Assembly: GCA_028023455.1 (NCBI GenBank)
Contig: JAQFVV010006220.1
Location: 8,287,852-8,351,851, forward strand
Length of the DNA stretch: 64,000 nucleotides
Source: Epiperipatus broadwayi
Taxonomy: Eukaryota; Onychophora; Udeonychophora; Euonychophora; Peripatidae
Direction: 5' to 3'
Part shown: in pieces, positions 34,290-46,329 of the stretch
Layout: every line of letters begins with the position of its first letter
Position numbering within the stretch: the first letter of the stretch is position 1
Made by a program: the position numbers and the translations under genes
Notes under the pieces: model-generated
Databases searched by the model: none
Told to the model about the DNA's origin: nothing
What the model saw: only the letters and a program-made list of their open reading frames with translations

Positions 34290-34817
34290 GTCTACCAACT
34301 AAATACTGAAAAATTTCTCTGTCATAATAAGTATTTTGGCAGAACCTTAAGTTTGGATGGATTCAAGAAAACTTTATATCAATTTTTTCATAATGGTTAT
34401 CACTTGCGTAAAGAAGTAATATCTCTCATCATTGAGCGCTTAAAAGAATTGTATGCTGCAGTAGAAAAACAAAATTCATTTCGTTTTTACTCAGGTTCTC
34501 TTTTAATTATGTATGATGGTAAAGAATCTAATTATGTTTCTCAACCATTGAATACAGACAACAGTGATTTATTGCTTATTAAGGAACCTTCTGAAAATAA
34601 TTTACGCAGTCAGGATAGCAGTTTTTATAAAGATTTACAGCAATCGTCTATCAAGCTGGATGTGCGTATGATAGATTTTGCTCATTCAACCCATGTGGGT
34701 TTTTTCAAAGATGATATTGTGCACAGTGGACCTGATCGTGGGTATTTATTTGGACTTGAAAATTTAGTTAATATCTTAACTGATTTTCTTACTGGAAAAT
34801 ATACATGTACTATATGA
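34290..34817 (+). CDS. IP6K: Inositol hexakisphosphate kinase, 3' terminal coding exon
   Basis: IP6K converts InsP6 to the pyrophosphate InsP7 using ATP, in the cytosol and nucleus. Only the last coding exon is present. It starts after the acceptor TTTTTTTAAATGTAG at 34289 and runs 175 codons to TGA at 34815-34817. It opens VYQLNTEKFLCHNKYFGRTL, as in known IP6Ks, then GFKKTLYQFFHNG, SFRFYSGSLLIMYDGKES, DVRMIDFAHSTHVGF and HSGPDRGYLFGLENLVNIL. The MIDFAH motif holds the metal-binding Asp (the IDF/SLL signature of inositol polyphosphate kinases), and SLL is present in the FYSGSLLIMYDG segment. The frame is intact, so the gene is probably functional. The upstream exons with PxxxDxKxG were not found, so the preceding intron is very large or the exons lie outside the window. 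Confidence 0.95.
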   Translation, partial: VYQLNTEKFLCHNKYFGRTLSLDGFKKTLYQFFHNGYHLRKEVISLIIERLKELYAAVEKQNSFRFYSGSLLIMYDGKESNYVSQPLNTDNSDLLLIKEPSENNLRSQDSSFYKDLQQSSIKLDVRMIDFAHSTHVGFFKDDIVHSGPDRGYLFGLENLVNILTDFLTGKYTCTI

Positions 34818-35600
34818 ACAAATTTATTATTATATATATGTTTGTTATTGTATATACATAATTTTTTATTCCAACAGAAAAGTTGCATTTGCAAACTATA
34901 TGCAAATGTTTTGTATATACACTTGCACATTAATATTTATTTATAAATGTGCATCTATCCAAAACTTAAATATATTTTGGTATACAAAATATATAGATAC
35001 AAAAATTCTCATATTTTTATAGTTTTTTTTTTTAATTAATATGGGGAAAAAAAAACTAGAATTTCAAACTATATATCAAAAAAGTTCCTGTTGAAAGCTG
35101 TTTTAAAATATTTGTATAGTGTAAATTCATGTATTTAGATTTAATTTTAATTTTTCAAGAATAAGTAAAGTAAATATATATTTATAAATTTGACCAAATC
35201 TTTTCTGTTTTCATTATAATGTTAACAATAAATTATTACTAACTATTATTGATTTTTAAAAATATAATGTACCATGTTTTAGTTGAATTGAATGAAATAA
35301 TCACATTATTTGTTAATGAAAATAAAGTTCAAGATGATTCTAAAAAGTAATGTGGTTGAGGGAAGCAGGATATTAAGTAAATTTAAAGTAAAAACTTATA
35401 ACTAATTATGTGGCAAAATAATAGTTTTTAAGAATACAAACATGATATTAAATACTGAAATACTGTAACAATTTTTTAAGTAAAGAATTCAGTATGAATC
35501 TTGTACATATATTTGTATTTTTGCTAATTTAAAAAAAAAAGAGACTAAGTAATTGTAAACAAATATTAAATAAAGTTTTCACTTATTATCTTTTAAATAT
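34818..35600 (+). other. Probable 3' UTR of the IP6K gene
   Basis: AT-rich region after the stop. AATAAA-type signals appear near 35320 and 35569 (ATTAAATAAAGTTTTC), so cleavage near 35.3-35.6 kb is plausible. The end is inferred only. Confidence 0.5.
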
Positions 35601-35724
35601 TTGTTGCAGTTGTTGGTATTTTATTTGCAGCCATAAATTATTTTCATTATGTAATAGAATTGTTAAAAGTTTTTAGAAAAATTAAAAGTTTATTTATGCC
35701 TTTCTGAGTACATGCAATTGTTAT

Positions 35725-36020
35725 TATTAGTACTAGGTTAGTGTGATGCACAGTGCTTTGAATAGTATTATTCTTGTCTCTACTTCAGGTATTGCTGGAT
35801 TGACCAATGGCATTATTATGAAAATTAAACTGATAGCTTTAGTATTCATGAATACTAAATTTAAGGTGACACTTTAATCAGCTACTTAGGGATAATTTGT
35901 TAGAGTGTCATTTCATGAATTTAAAGGTTACTGGATCAATTTTCATCCTAACTGTCACTGGTCTGGTGAGCAATACCTGGAGAAAAAAGAATAATATCAC
36001 TTGAAACATAATCTTTTCTA
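35725..36020. repeat. Head-to-head pair of SINE copies
   Basis: A - strand copy (about 35725-35890; CTTCAGGTATTGCTGGATTG reading on +) abuts a + strand copy (about 35905-36020; TTAGAGTGTCATTT, CACTGGTCTGGTGAGCAATA, CCTGGAG, then CACTTGAAACATAATC). Both match the 33.85-kb SINE. The B box is degraded in both. They lie just downstream of the IP6K 3' UTR. Confidence 0.6.
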
Positions 36021-36670
36021 TTGAACTTTGTATTATTAACAATAGCCAAATGTATTTAGAAAGGTATAAAAAAAGTTTTGAGTTTGCTAAAAATATTTAA
36101 TAATTGATAGATGATAAAAATAGCATAGAATATATCTATGAATATAAAAAAAAATTAATAATTGCAAATTTTTGTTTTAAAAGTATTTTTTAGTATATGG
36201 TATAGTTTTTGCTCAAATATCCAAATAAAATTTTATTAATGAAAATTGATTTAGGCAAAAAAGTAGAAAATCAAAAAAATCTTTAAATCCTGCTTACTAT
36301 TTAATCAGTTAATTTTTTTGATTTCTTACTTAAATCAGATTTATTATTTTACCCATTATCCAAAGATTAAAAAAAGAATTTAATACAGTTAAAATGTAAT
36401 AATAGTAATGCTTTTTTACACTATTTTAAAGTGCCAAATATTATATTATGAAACCAAATAAAAATTCAGGTCTAATTAATCATAATTGATATATGAGAAC
36501 TCACTCCACTCTTTATCTTTTGTGCCATTTATTATTATTTTATTCAAATCGTATTTGAAACTAATATTTTACATGAAATATTTTCTTTACATAAAAAAAT
36601 ATATTTAAAATTAATTACATAAAACTTTCACCATTATTGATAAGTAAATAAAATTTAATAAAAGAAATAT
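36021..36670. other. AT-rich noncoding sequence
   Basis: No coding or repeat structure recognised. Confidence 0.5.
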
Positions 36671-36672
36671 TA

Positions 36673-36880
36673 GCACAGACTTTCACATGACCCACCACTC
36701 ACCACTCTATCTCATATCACTGATACACTTGAACACATATATGCCGAAAAGATAAATAATCACCAATATACGTATTTCATGCTAAACCAGCAATCATCAG
36801 TTGGTCCAGATTATCATCTCTACACATATATGCAATACGTGCTCAGATATATATTAAGATAGCCAATCTTCATACTTTAA
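36673..36880 (-). repeat. Hammerhead-like repeat family, copy a (5' of piggyBac insertion)
   Basis: Contains the family core on the - strand at 36771-36800: CTGATGA, a TGCT/AGCA stem with a 5-nt loop, then GAAATACG. Upstream it shares AATCTGGACCAA with the other copies. The flanks CACAGACTTTCACATGACCC and ATCTTCATACTTTAAT also occur in copies b, c and d. The repeat is broken at about 36880 and resumes at about 38608 (GGCTTCAATCCATTCC), as the intact order in copy d shows. Confidence 0.78.
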
Positions 36881-38607
36881 TTAATAGAGACCTGAACGGC
36901 CATTTTGAATTCCAAGAAAAAATTACAGGACATACAATTTTAAATGAAATGTCTAATTTATTACAATAAATAACAAATATATATACATTTTTATAAAGTG
37001 CAAATATGAAAGAATGTAATGAAACTGATAAAGTAGTCATTACCACAAAAAAATAATTAAAAAAGGAGATTTTTCACATTTTTAAATATCTTTATTTTTA
37101 CATTGGTTCACAAACTCTCAATTTTGAAAGGTATAACCTAAAATGACAATTTCATAGACAGCTTCATCACATTCGTCATAAAATGCAGAAAAAAAATATA
37201 TATAACATGACCTACCTGAGTTACAGATTGTTGGTGTAATGTGGCAGAAGATGACAATTTCAGTTTCGTTTTTTACTAACAAGCCTAAATGTTCAATTTT
37301 TGCAAGCAGTTGTTTTTCTAAGCCGTCTATGCAGGATATCTATTAGAAATGCCAGGTTTTAGTGTGGATCAAAAAAAAATAACAGTAATAACTTTAGTAA
37401 AGTGTAAGTTATGGGGGTAAAAAATAATTACTATATTATTTAAGTTATAAAACAAATTAAGCGTATGTCATGCTTGAATGTGAAGCTATAATAAGATACA
37501 GGAATTAATATACGCTAAGCGCTTTCGAGGTCCTTTACCTCATATTCATAGCGGTGCTGTGAGCTGCGAAAGTAAAAAATAAAAAATAGGGCGGGAGAAG
37601 TTGTATGCAAAGTGGGGTGAGCTAAATTATGCATTATTTCATAGGAAACCATAATTGCAAAGTATGTGATGAAATAAATTAAAAATTTGTTTCTAAAATA
37701 AAATGAATAAAAACATAGTAAATTCTAAGTTATGGGGGTAAAAAATAATTACTATATTATTGAAATATCATGAGGGTGAGCTAAATTATGCATTATTTCA
37801 CAGGAGACCATAATAGCAAAGTATGTTTCAAAGTAATTAAAAACTTATCTACAATGAAATGAATAAAAACAGTAAATAAAATAAATAACCCAAAGGAATT
37901 ACAAGTAATTATTATATATCAGTGGGAGATGATGATGATGACTGTTGATTCAGCATTGGGAGGCATTGTAAATTATTTAGAAAACCAAAAAATCGATCTT
38001 GGGTCATAACTCTAGCAAGTACCGGTTGATGCAAATATTCATTTTTAGATCAAATAAATTTTAGATTTGGTATGCGTGATATAGTACAAACATGAATAAC
38101 CATACCAAAAAATGCATTCAACTTAGCGGGTGACAGGTCAACCCACTTCGGTAATGCCTTCCACTCTGAAACATACCTATTGCTTTCAGTGCAAATATAT
38201 AATTTCCTATAAAAAATAAATGAAATAGATCAGGAATTGAATACTCACGGTTAATGGGGAAATATGAAGAAACCTCAGAATCAAACACATAAACAGAAAA
38301 GTCTTTGTCAGAATCAATCAAAATTACGTTCAGCGGCGAAAGAAGCCATTTGTGCGGTTATTTTGTTTATACGTTGATAAAATCTAGAGAAAAAAAAAAT
38401 TATAAAATTTTAATAACGTACTTTACAAAAATTGCTATAAAAAATCTAATTTTCATCGCACAGAAAAAATTTTTAGACGTACAAAAAGATAGAAAAATGG
38501 CGGAGAGAAAGAAAAAAGACCCATAACTGTGACGTATACGGTTTGCGCGCTATTGCGGTCGAAATTGCAAACTTTGTTTTTTGCGTAAATGTGCGCATTT
38601 CGGTCTC
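36881..38607 (-). mobile_element. piggyBac-like DNA transposon remnant inserted in the repeat
   Basis: This 1.7-kb segment interrupts a repeat that is continuous in copy d (48790-48830). The ends show a short inverted match (GAGACCTGAA at 36887, and GAGACCGAA as the complement of the right end near 38600). The left junction has TTAA, the piggyBac target, but the right junction does not keep a clean one. Inside are a transposase fragment (37930-38150) and direct duplications (TAAGTTATGGGGGTAAAAAA at about 37407 and 37727; GAGCTAAATTATGCATTATT at about 37620 and 37776). Confidence 0.6.
37930..38150 (-). pseudogene. piggyBac-like transposase fragment
   Basis: The minus frame reads KWVDLSPAKLNAFFGMVIHV, then TISRIPNLKF, a stop, then LARVMTQDRFFGFLNNLQCL. 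This follows the N-terminal part of the DDE_Tnp_1_7 domain (E/L-xxFxGxxIxMG, then PxxxxWS, then MxRDRFxxILxxLHF). The catalytic Asp region is not found. It is a small broken remnant. Confidence 0.65.
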
Positions 38608-39535
38608 AAAGGCTTCAATCCATTCCAGCTCTTCAACTATCCATCCAATTGAAAATCTGATGAGGGAATGCTCAAAGATCACCCTGAGGATGAGATTCTT
38701 GTCACACCCATGTTGACCCAAAGTCAATCTGATCCCTCAGGGTGACATTTGAGCATTCCATCATCAGTTTTTCAATTGGATGGATGGTTGGAGTGTGGAG
38801 TGGATTGAAGCCTGTCCATTAAAGTATGAAGATTGGCTATCTTAATATATATCTGGGCACTTATTGCATATATGTGTACAGATGATAATCTGGACCAACT
38901 GATGATTGTTGGTTTAGCATGAAATACATATATTGATGATTATTTATCTTTTCAGTATATATATGTTTAAGTGTATCAGTAATAAGAGATAGAGTGGTAA
39001 GTGGTGGGTCATGTGAAAGTCTGTGCTCATATACCCTATATATTACATATATTGATACAGGTATATAATAAGCCTGTATTTCAGTTATTACATAGTAGAG
39101 ATGTCTACCCATCTCTTTTAAATGTATTAAATGGATTATGTCCTGTACATGATGGATCAGATTGAGTTTGGGTTAACATGGGTGGGAAAAGAATCTTGGC
39201 CTCAGGGTGACCTTTGATGTTCCATCATCAGATTTTCAATTGGATGGATGGTTGAAGAGTTGGAGTGTGGAGTGGATTGAATGAAGATTGGCCATTTTAA
39301 TATATATCTGAGCACTTATTGTATATATGTGTAGAGATGATAATCTGGACCAACTGATGATTGCTGGTTTAGCATGAAATATGTTTATTGGTGATTATTT
39401 CTTTTCGGCATATATGTGTTCAAGTGTGTCAGTGATATGAGATAGAGTGGTGGGTCATGTGAAAGTCTGTGCTCATATACTCTATATTATATATATTGAT
39501 ATAGGTATATAATAAGCCTGTATTTCAGTTATTAA
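38608..39535 (+). repeat. Hammerhead-like repeat family, copies b and c, with inverted arm
   Basis: 38608-38735 is the end of the a-arm. It folds against about 38735-38820 (CCAATTGAAAATCTGATGAG against CATCATCAGTTTTTCAATTG; centre near 38715). Copies b (about 38735-39085) and c (about 39190-39535) are direct repeats with a 455-bp period. Cores are at 38899-38927 and 39354-39380 (CTGATGA, TGCT/AGCA-type stem, GAAATA). Both share AGATGATAATCTGGACCAA before the core and GGGTCATGTGAAAGTCTGTG after it. The frames here are not coding. Confidence 0.78.
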
Positions 39536-42500
39536 AAGAAATATTGTAATTTCTAAAATTGTTTGCCAGATTATATAAATAACAACATGTCTCTTAATTC
39601 TTTATCTTATATTATACAGGATTAAAATAAGAGCAGCTCTCTATAGTATATTTGAATAATCAGTGATTACCAGTTACATTACTTCCAGCTTTGATTTCTA
39701 ATCTGCATTGATGAAGGCAAAAATTAGAAATCTGTCTGGGAATAAAAGACTTAAATTTATTATCATCTGGCAATCATTGATTTCTAAAGTTTAGAGTTGC
39801 TCTCATTTTATCAAGACTATATAAATTTCATTACCCATAAATAAAAAATCTGATTGATTTGTTTTTATTTATTTCTAAATGTAAATCTAATTTTCATGTA
39901 GTATGAAATTATGCAAAATGAGCAAAATTGTAATCAATCTAATCAGAATGAATGGCAAACTAAATGTATAATTGCAATCCAGATATTAAAAAAATAACTC
40001 ACTTATGATTTATTATAGTTATTCCTTCACATATTTAATCATGAATTATTTCCATGGTGATTTTTTTAAATGCTTTTATTTAAGTTAGAATCTCTATTTG
40101 TTTGTTTAAGTAAAATTTTGAAATAAAAAATTAATATACTTCTATCAGGTGAATTCCCTTCAAATTTTGTATATGTCTTTTAAATCAGTGACAGTGAAAT
40201 ATTTCATGGTAATGCCCTCATTTATTTACTATAGAGGTGTTGGTGGACCAAATTTTAAATAGATTGATATCAGTATAGTAAGTTTTCAGTGATGCATGTG
40301 AGAGAATTGTATATATATCTTTAAAAAAAAAGCTTAGACTAAAAATGTTTTAATGATCATTTAAAATAGAAATTAAAAACAAATCTTGATTTCTCTTGAT
40401 TGTAAACATTTTCTGTTTTAATAAAATGTATGAAATTTTCTTTCCTTTTGATTGTAAATGTTAATTTTTTAAAAATGCTTTTTTCATAAACTGAATATTG
40501 TAAACACTAATGCACACAAGTTACCTTTAAAGAATTAAGCAGACTGCAACATAGTTTTAATCTCTATTTAAAACTTTGAATTGGAATAATTGCAAAAAAT
40601 ACCTATATACTAAAAAATTTAAAATAATGTATATATTATAACCCTCACCCAACACCTCTCCTACCTTTCCTACTAACAAATACCTGGGGGCACCAATTCT
40701 ATTGATCATAGAATAAACTACTAATCTGATTTCACTTTAAAATCATTAATGAGGCTCTTGAAATGCCATTCTACATTAGCTTAGCTCAGTTGAGAGTTGC
40801 AGAGGCCTATAGGGTGTAAAATGTAAACTAAATGTGGGAAGAAACATTATAGTTAATAGGAACAAACATCTACTAAGTTCTAAATTAAATAAAGAATTAA
40901 AATTGGTAAAGTTCTACCATTTAAATTGACAAGTTATAGTCTATGCCTCATCTCCTTCCATCATCCACATGCATTGAACAACCTCTACTGTGTAATAAAA
41001 TTAAATTAATAAAATAAAAGATGTTAACTTCTAATGGTACAATATTTTAACTAATTAACTGAATTAATGTCTAATCTAAATTAATAAGTGAATATCTCAG
41101 GGAATTAATTTATTGCATGGCTTAATTTTAAATCTATACCTTCCAACAACTACTAATTACTGTTATAAAAGTAATGATACAAATTAAGCAATATTCTAAT
41201 AAAACAATGGTAGTTAAATAATGAAAGAAATAGAGTGCATTTTGATTTCAATTCATTATCTAAATAATAACTGAATAATAAAATTTTCAGAGAATCATTA
41301 AATAATCAAACGTTTCCTACAGTGTTTGGATCAAGAAAAGCAACATCATCAGATCTATACATGATCTTCGTTAAATTATGGAATAGTGCAATCATATATT
41401 AGATATGTAAATGTGTGGAACTATGGAGTACGAGTGCATGTCAAAGAAGAATTCTGAACACAACTTTAAATAAATAAAACGTTTATTTACAAGATAATTT
41501 AAACAAACATTCGGTTTTATAATTTATGCATATACATGTTTTAGATGACTCTAACATCAATGGTTAAATGGTCTACACTAGAGCAAATAACATAAAGATA
41601 ACTTTTTATATTTTATTTTAACATATTCCAGCTACCAGTGCATTCTGATAGACTTACAAAAGAAACATTATAATTCCAGCACAAAATAATAACACAAAAC
41701 TAAACTTCCTGATATTTTACTTGCAAAATTTTCTCAAGCTATCAGTTAATTCTGATAAGCATTTAATACAGAAACATTACACTAAGATGATTAAATATAA
41801 ATTTATTTTATATTTGGTATTTTATTTTCAGCACACTCAAGCTATCAATCACTTTTGATATGTTCATGAGAAATAAAACTATTAAACACTGGCATTAAAA
41901 TTATAAAGAAAACTAAAGTTCTTGGCATTTTACTTCAAATGCACACCAAAATAATACTAGAGGGATTTAAATCTAAGAGTAAGAGGTCAAACTATACTTC
42001 ACAAATTAAATGAATAATTCTGTTAATTAGCTACACTTTGTCTTCTCTTGCTTGCTCATTCAAATGAGGATGGAACGTTATGAGAGTTGATGGGTATAAA
42101 ATCTAAATAATTAATGTGATACGATTTGAACAATAATTAAAAGTTACACATTAATGATGGATTTCTCCATACCTTCCAAATTAACAATTTATGCATGTGT
42201 CTGAATTATGCTATCTGTTATAAAATAATTAATATAACTAAATCCGATCGGTTTGCTTATAAAATTGGGATAAATATTATATGGATGATGGTCATGGCCA
42301 ACCAAGCTTTAATACTAATTCTGCTTCAGCTGTTCTGTGAGAAAAAAATTAATTTACCTTTTATTTTCCTTTTTTATCAGCAAATTATCTTACACTTGGC
42401 TATAAATAAATGATGGAAAACATTCCATAAGGCACATGAGGGATAAAAGACTTTCATAACTAATCATTTAAATAACAATACACAGTAGCTCCCAAGTCTA

Positions 42501-43393
42501 ACTTCTGAGACTTAAAACAAACTGGTGTGGACATGGTCTCATCACCAAAAATAAGGGAAATACACTACTTGGCTTCTCATACTATAATTCATAAAATACA
42601 ACTAATCTACTCCTAACAAATACTTCAACAAGCTAAGGAAGAGCTCTCTCAATCCCAGACAATATACTATATAGTCCACTCATGTCAAATAAATAAATTA
42701 AGGGAGAGCTTATCTCTATCCCTGACAATATACTATATAATATAAATACTTTCATTCTGCATATCCACTAAATACAGTTCAATCTAAGCATAGTAAAGAA
42801 ATAATAAATTCACACTTAAATAAATCTCTAATCTTTCCGCTTCTCTTGGAACATTTTCATTGTCCAAAACCGATGGAAAACATTATTTCTACTTTTAATT
42901 CAAACATTATTATAGCTGGATTCAATAACAGACATGTATATATAAGCGTGACAATGCACAAACAATTTCAAAGCCCAATAGATAAAGAACTACTGTAATA
43001 ATATCGATTAATAATTTGTAAAGCTAATAGTGAATAAATCTCACTTTTAACTTAGAAATGTACTAATTATTATTAATGAAGCTAGGCAAAATAACTTCTA
43101 GCAAGCAAAGACAATAATTCTTTAGTGCATTTATCAGTAGCACAAAATTGAAATAAAAGTTTGGTTTAGGATAAACAAATCTTTAAATTTTGAGTAAAAC
43201 AATTATTAAGAGGTAATTATTTGATAACTTCTTGAAAATGCAATGATAGACAATAAATTTTACATAAGGAGCTTTTTTTTCAATGCGAGTTGTTCTCCCC
43301 TTAACAGTGAGTGAATGTTTCTATTGCTAACATGCACATATAGTAATACAAGCATACAATAAAAACTATATTAAAGTAATACTAATTACCCAG
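39536..43393. other. AT-rich noncoding region
   Basis: No gene recognised. At about 41600-41945 three degenerate units of about 130 bp share CAAGCTATCA followed by TTCTGATA or TTTTGATA and AGAAACATTA. At about 42640-42730 a segment of about 70 bp is repeated (GACAATATACTATATA twice). A + frame at 42195-42413 has no family features. Confidence 0.5.
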
Positions 43394-44123
43394 TGTTATA
43401 TTAGCACATACGACTGCGGCTATCCAATAACGTTCGCTAATGTTCAATTCCCAAGCTGTTTTCTTGCCACTAATGCTCTGCTGCGTATGCTCTCCAACGA
43501 ATGGTCTGCAACAAATGCTCTGAATATACTCTATTCTTTGCACTGGGTGCTCTCCAAATGAATGGTCTGCAAGTGGATGCTCTCCAAATTGGTCTGCAAT
43601 GTGCTCTACAACGAATTGGTCTGCAATGAATGCTCTACAACGAATTGGTCTGCAATGAATGCTCTCCAACGAATTGGTCTGCAACGAATGCTTTCCAACG
43701 AATTGGTCTGCAACGAATGCTCTCAATATCTCTGCTGCGGTCTCCTTCAGCTATACCCGTGAACTACATTTTCACTAGGTGCTGGTCATTAACCGCAAGC
43801 ACTAACGTGAGATATCTCTACTGATGTTAAACAGACGTCTACTTAAATACTGCCTACTCAATACTGCTCTGCTTAGATGTTACACAGTCCTCTTATCGCT
43901 CTCTGATAACTGCAACAATCAATCAATACACCGTCCAATAAGGCAACGTCTCTTATCCAGAAATATTTGTAATCAGCAAATATTTCTTGGAATTGTCGAT
44001 TGCCATTACGTCAATGCCCTAATTAAATTCCTCAGCTATCAGAGCGCGATCTAAAAACAACCTTGAATAAATTCGTCTTTTCTGGAGTGCACAAAAATGT
44101 CTGCCATTTTTATAAACACTACA
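43394..44123 (-). repeat. Solo LTR of the TRIM family
   Basis: 730 bp, in inverse orientation to the TRIM at 9776. On the + strand it starts TGTTATATTAGCAC and ends AAACACTACA, the complements of the TRIM LTR ends. A perfect 5-bp duplication, CCCAG, lies at 43389-43393 and 44124-44128. The internal 29-bp array (about 43480-43720) has more units than either LTR of the intact TRIM, with GAATTGGTCTGCAA repeated about five times. Frames through it are repeat artefacts. Solo LTRs arise by recombination between the two LTRs. Confidence 0.93.
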
Positions 44124-44128
44124 CCCAG

Positions 44129-46325
44129 TATAATATTTTTACATATACTTTTGGTGAGATATTCTTGAAGAGAAACAAAAAAGTAATAAAAATAAAATCA
44201 TAAGACAAATTTTTAAATCTATCTGTCTATTAAATGCTAACAAATAATAATAATCATTAAAGCCTTTTCTTCCTGGTTGAAACGAAAGTTTATTTATAGT
44301 CTGTAAATGACATATTTTAGTCATGTACTAAATGATGGTGATGATTGGCATAAGTATAAATATTGATAAACATTTAACAAGTGCCTACAGGGAGATAAAT
44401 ATTAATTTGGATCCAATTTAGCAGCATTCAAACTGCTGGCAATATTACACATGAGAATTCTTCATTATGGCAATAAACATTTATTAGGCATAAGTAGAGC
44501 AATAATTTATTACTTAATTCATTAGATATGTTCAAGCATTTGTTCTGAGTTTTAAAAGCCATTCACAAAGCACATAACTACTCAGTTTATAAAATTCACG
44601 TAAGTTAGTTGATAACACATTTTAATAAGAAAATTCAACTGCAAACAAGGTGAACAATAAATAAAAGAAATTCATATTCAGTTTTATGCTATTCTGCCCA
44701 TTCATTTTATCTGCACATTTAGAGATAAGTCAATAATTCATCAATTATATGTCACTCATTTTTGGTTCTTATTTCTAGATACAAATGGTTAGGTAAATGT
44801 TTTAATAATAATAAAGCAGGTTAGAATAAATTATCTGCTCACATCTTTCCGTTTAAATTTCATTCCTTTATAGTTAGCAATAATTACTAATAAAGAGTCT
44901 CTGACATGTCCAATGAACAAGATCAACAAAAATTTCCCAAAATAATAAAATTCATCCATTCCAATTACTTCTTTAATATTAGAATTAAGATTTAAGTAAA
45001 ATAGTTTTGAAATATAAACATGCATTTCCATTAATTCTTTACTATTAGAAATTAAACTTAAATAGTTTATAATGTAGGCACACATACACATTTCAAATGA
45101 TGACTTTAGAATTTAAACTAGTTAATTAAAAAGCAAGGAAGATGTACCTTATTTTACTGTCGTTTTATGTTTTTATTTCCAGAAAATTAATAACGGTTTT
45201 TCACTTTCAAACTTGGGTCGTGGAAGAATCAGCTTGTAAAAACAAAATTGTACTAATAAAAACTTTTATTGGGAGAGAAATGATGAAATCAGAAAGCAAA
45301 GTGAAGTTCTGAGAAGTCAAATTAAGTCAACTTTTCATAAAAAAGATTCTCCCTTTATATCCTAGACTATTACCCAAGCATCTGTTCTTCCAATAATCCA
45401 AGGTCATTTGAAAGTTCAAAGATCCCTAGAAACAAAATTGTTCCACTCATTGCACTGAAATTAATTAGCAGAAAAATATGCAAGGAACTTTTTTGTCTTG
45501 AAAAAGAAAGCAAAAAAAAATTTTGTCTTTAAAAAAAATATTAAATTGAACTAAAAGTAAAATATTCTGTATTTCTAAAGTAACAGAATAAAACTAATGA
45601 TAATTATTTTAGCAAATAAAATATTTAATAGTATATTTGTTGTTTAACAATCCACTGGTCAAGTGATCCATTAATTCCTTAAAATGTAACTAAGCTGGTT
45701 ACTCAAGCTATTGGTTGTGAAATCAAATATTTTGCTACGAGACATGATATTTGCAGGTTTAATGAAGTAAATGAATAGAAAATGAAGCTGAAAGATGGCA
45801 CAAGCATACACAAACATTCACAAATACTATACCACAGGTACTAAACTGATCTGACTGAAATGAAAGTTTCTATGATGATGAGCCAAACATATTGCAATAT
45901 TTCTACTATGGGTTGAAATATTATAAGTAAATAAACCAGAGAATCAGTTAAACAAATCTCAATACTGTTCTGCAGAAACAAACTGGAATCAACTTAAAAC
46001 CAAACTGACAACTTCTGTGACATTAATTACTCACTAAAGAAAAATATTAAACATTTCAAAACTTTAAAATTATATCTATAAGTGCTTTCAAACATAGTTT
46101 TAGGTCATTAATAAATAAAAAAAATTTAATTTCAGGTTATTTCATTTTTTTTTTTTTTAGTAGGATGCAATAAGCTGTTACTGAAACAGTGCTGCATAAT
46201 TACAATCAAGATGTCTGGTGCCTATCAAGAAGGTTACAATATATATGTTTTATAATAAATGCTTTTATTTATTGTTCAAATACTACAAACTTAAAAATAA
46301 TATATATAAAATATTTTAATAAAAT
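44129..46325. other. AT-rich noncoding region
   Basis: No supported gene. The longest frame (45091-44831, -) has no recognisable domain. Confidence 0.5.
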
Positions 46326-46329
46326 CCTT

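Noticed and set aside
40770-40840. A-box-like TTAGCTCAGTTGAGAG suggesting a tRNA or SINE head
   Set aside because: No B box at the expected distance and no second copy seen in the window.
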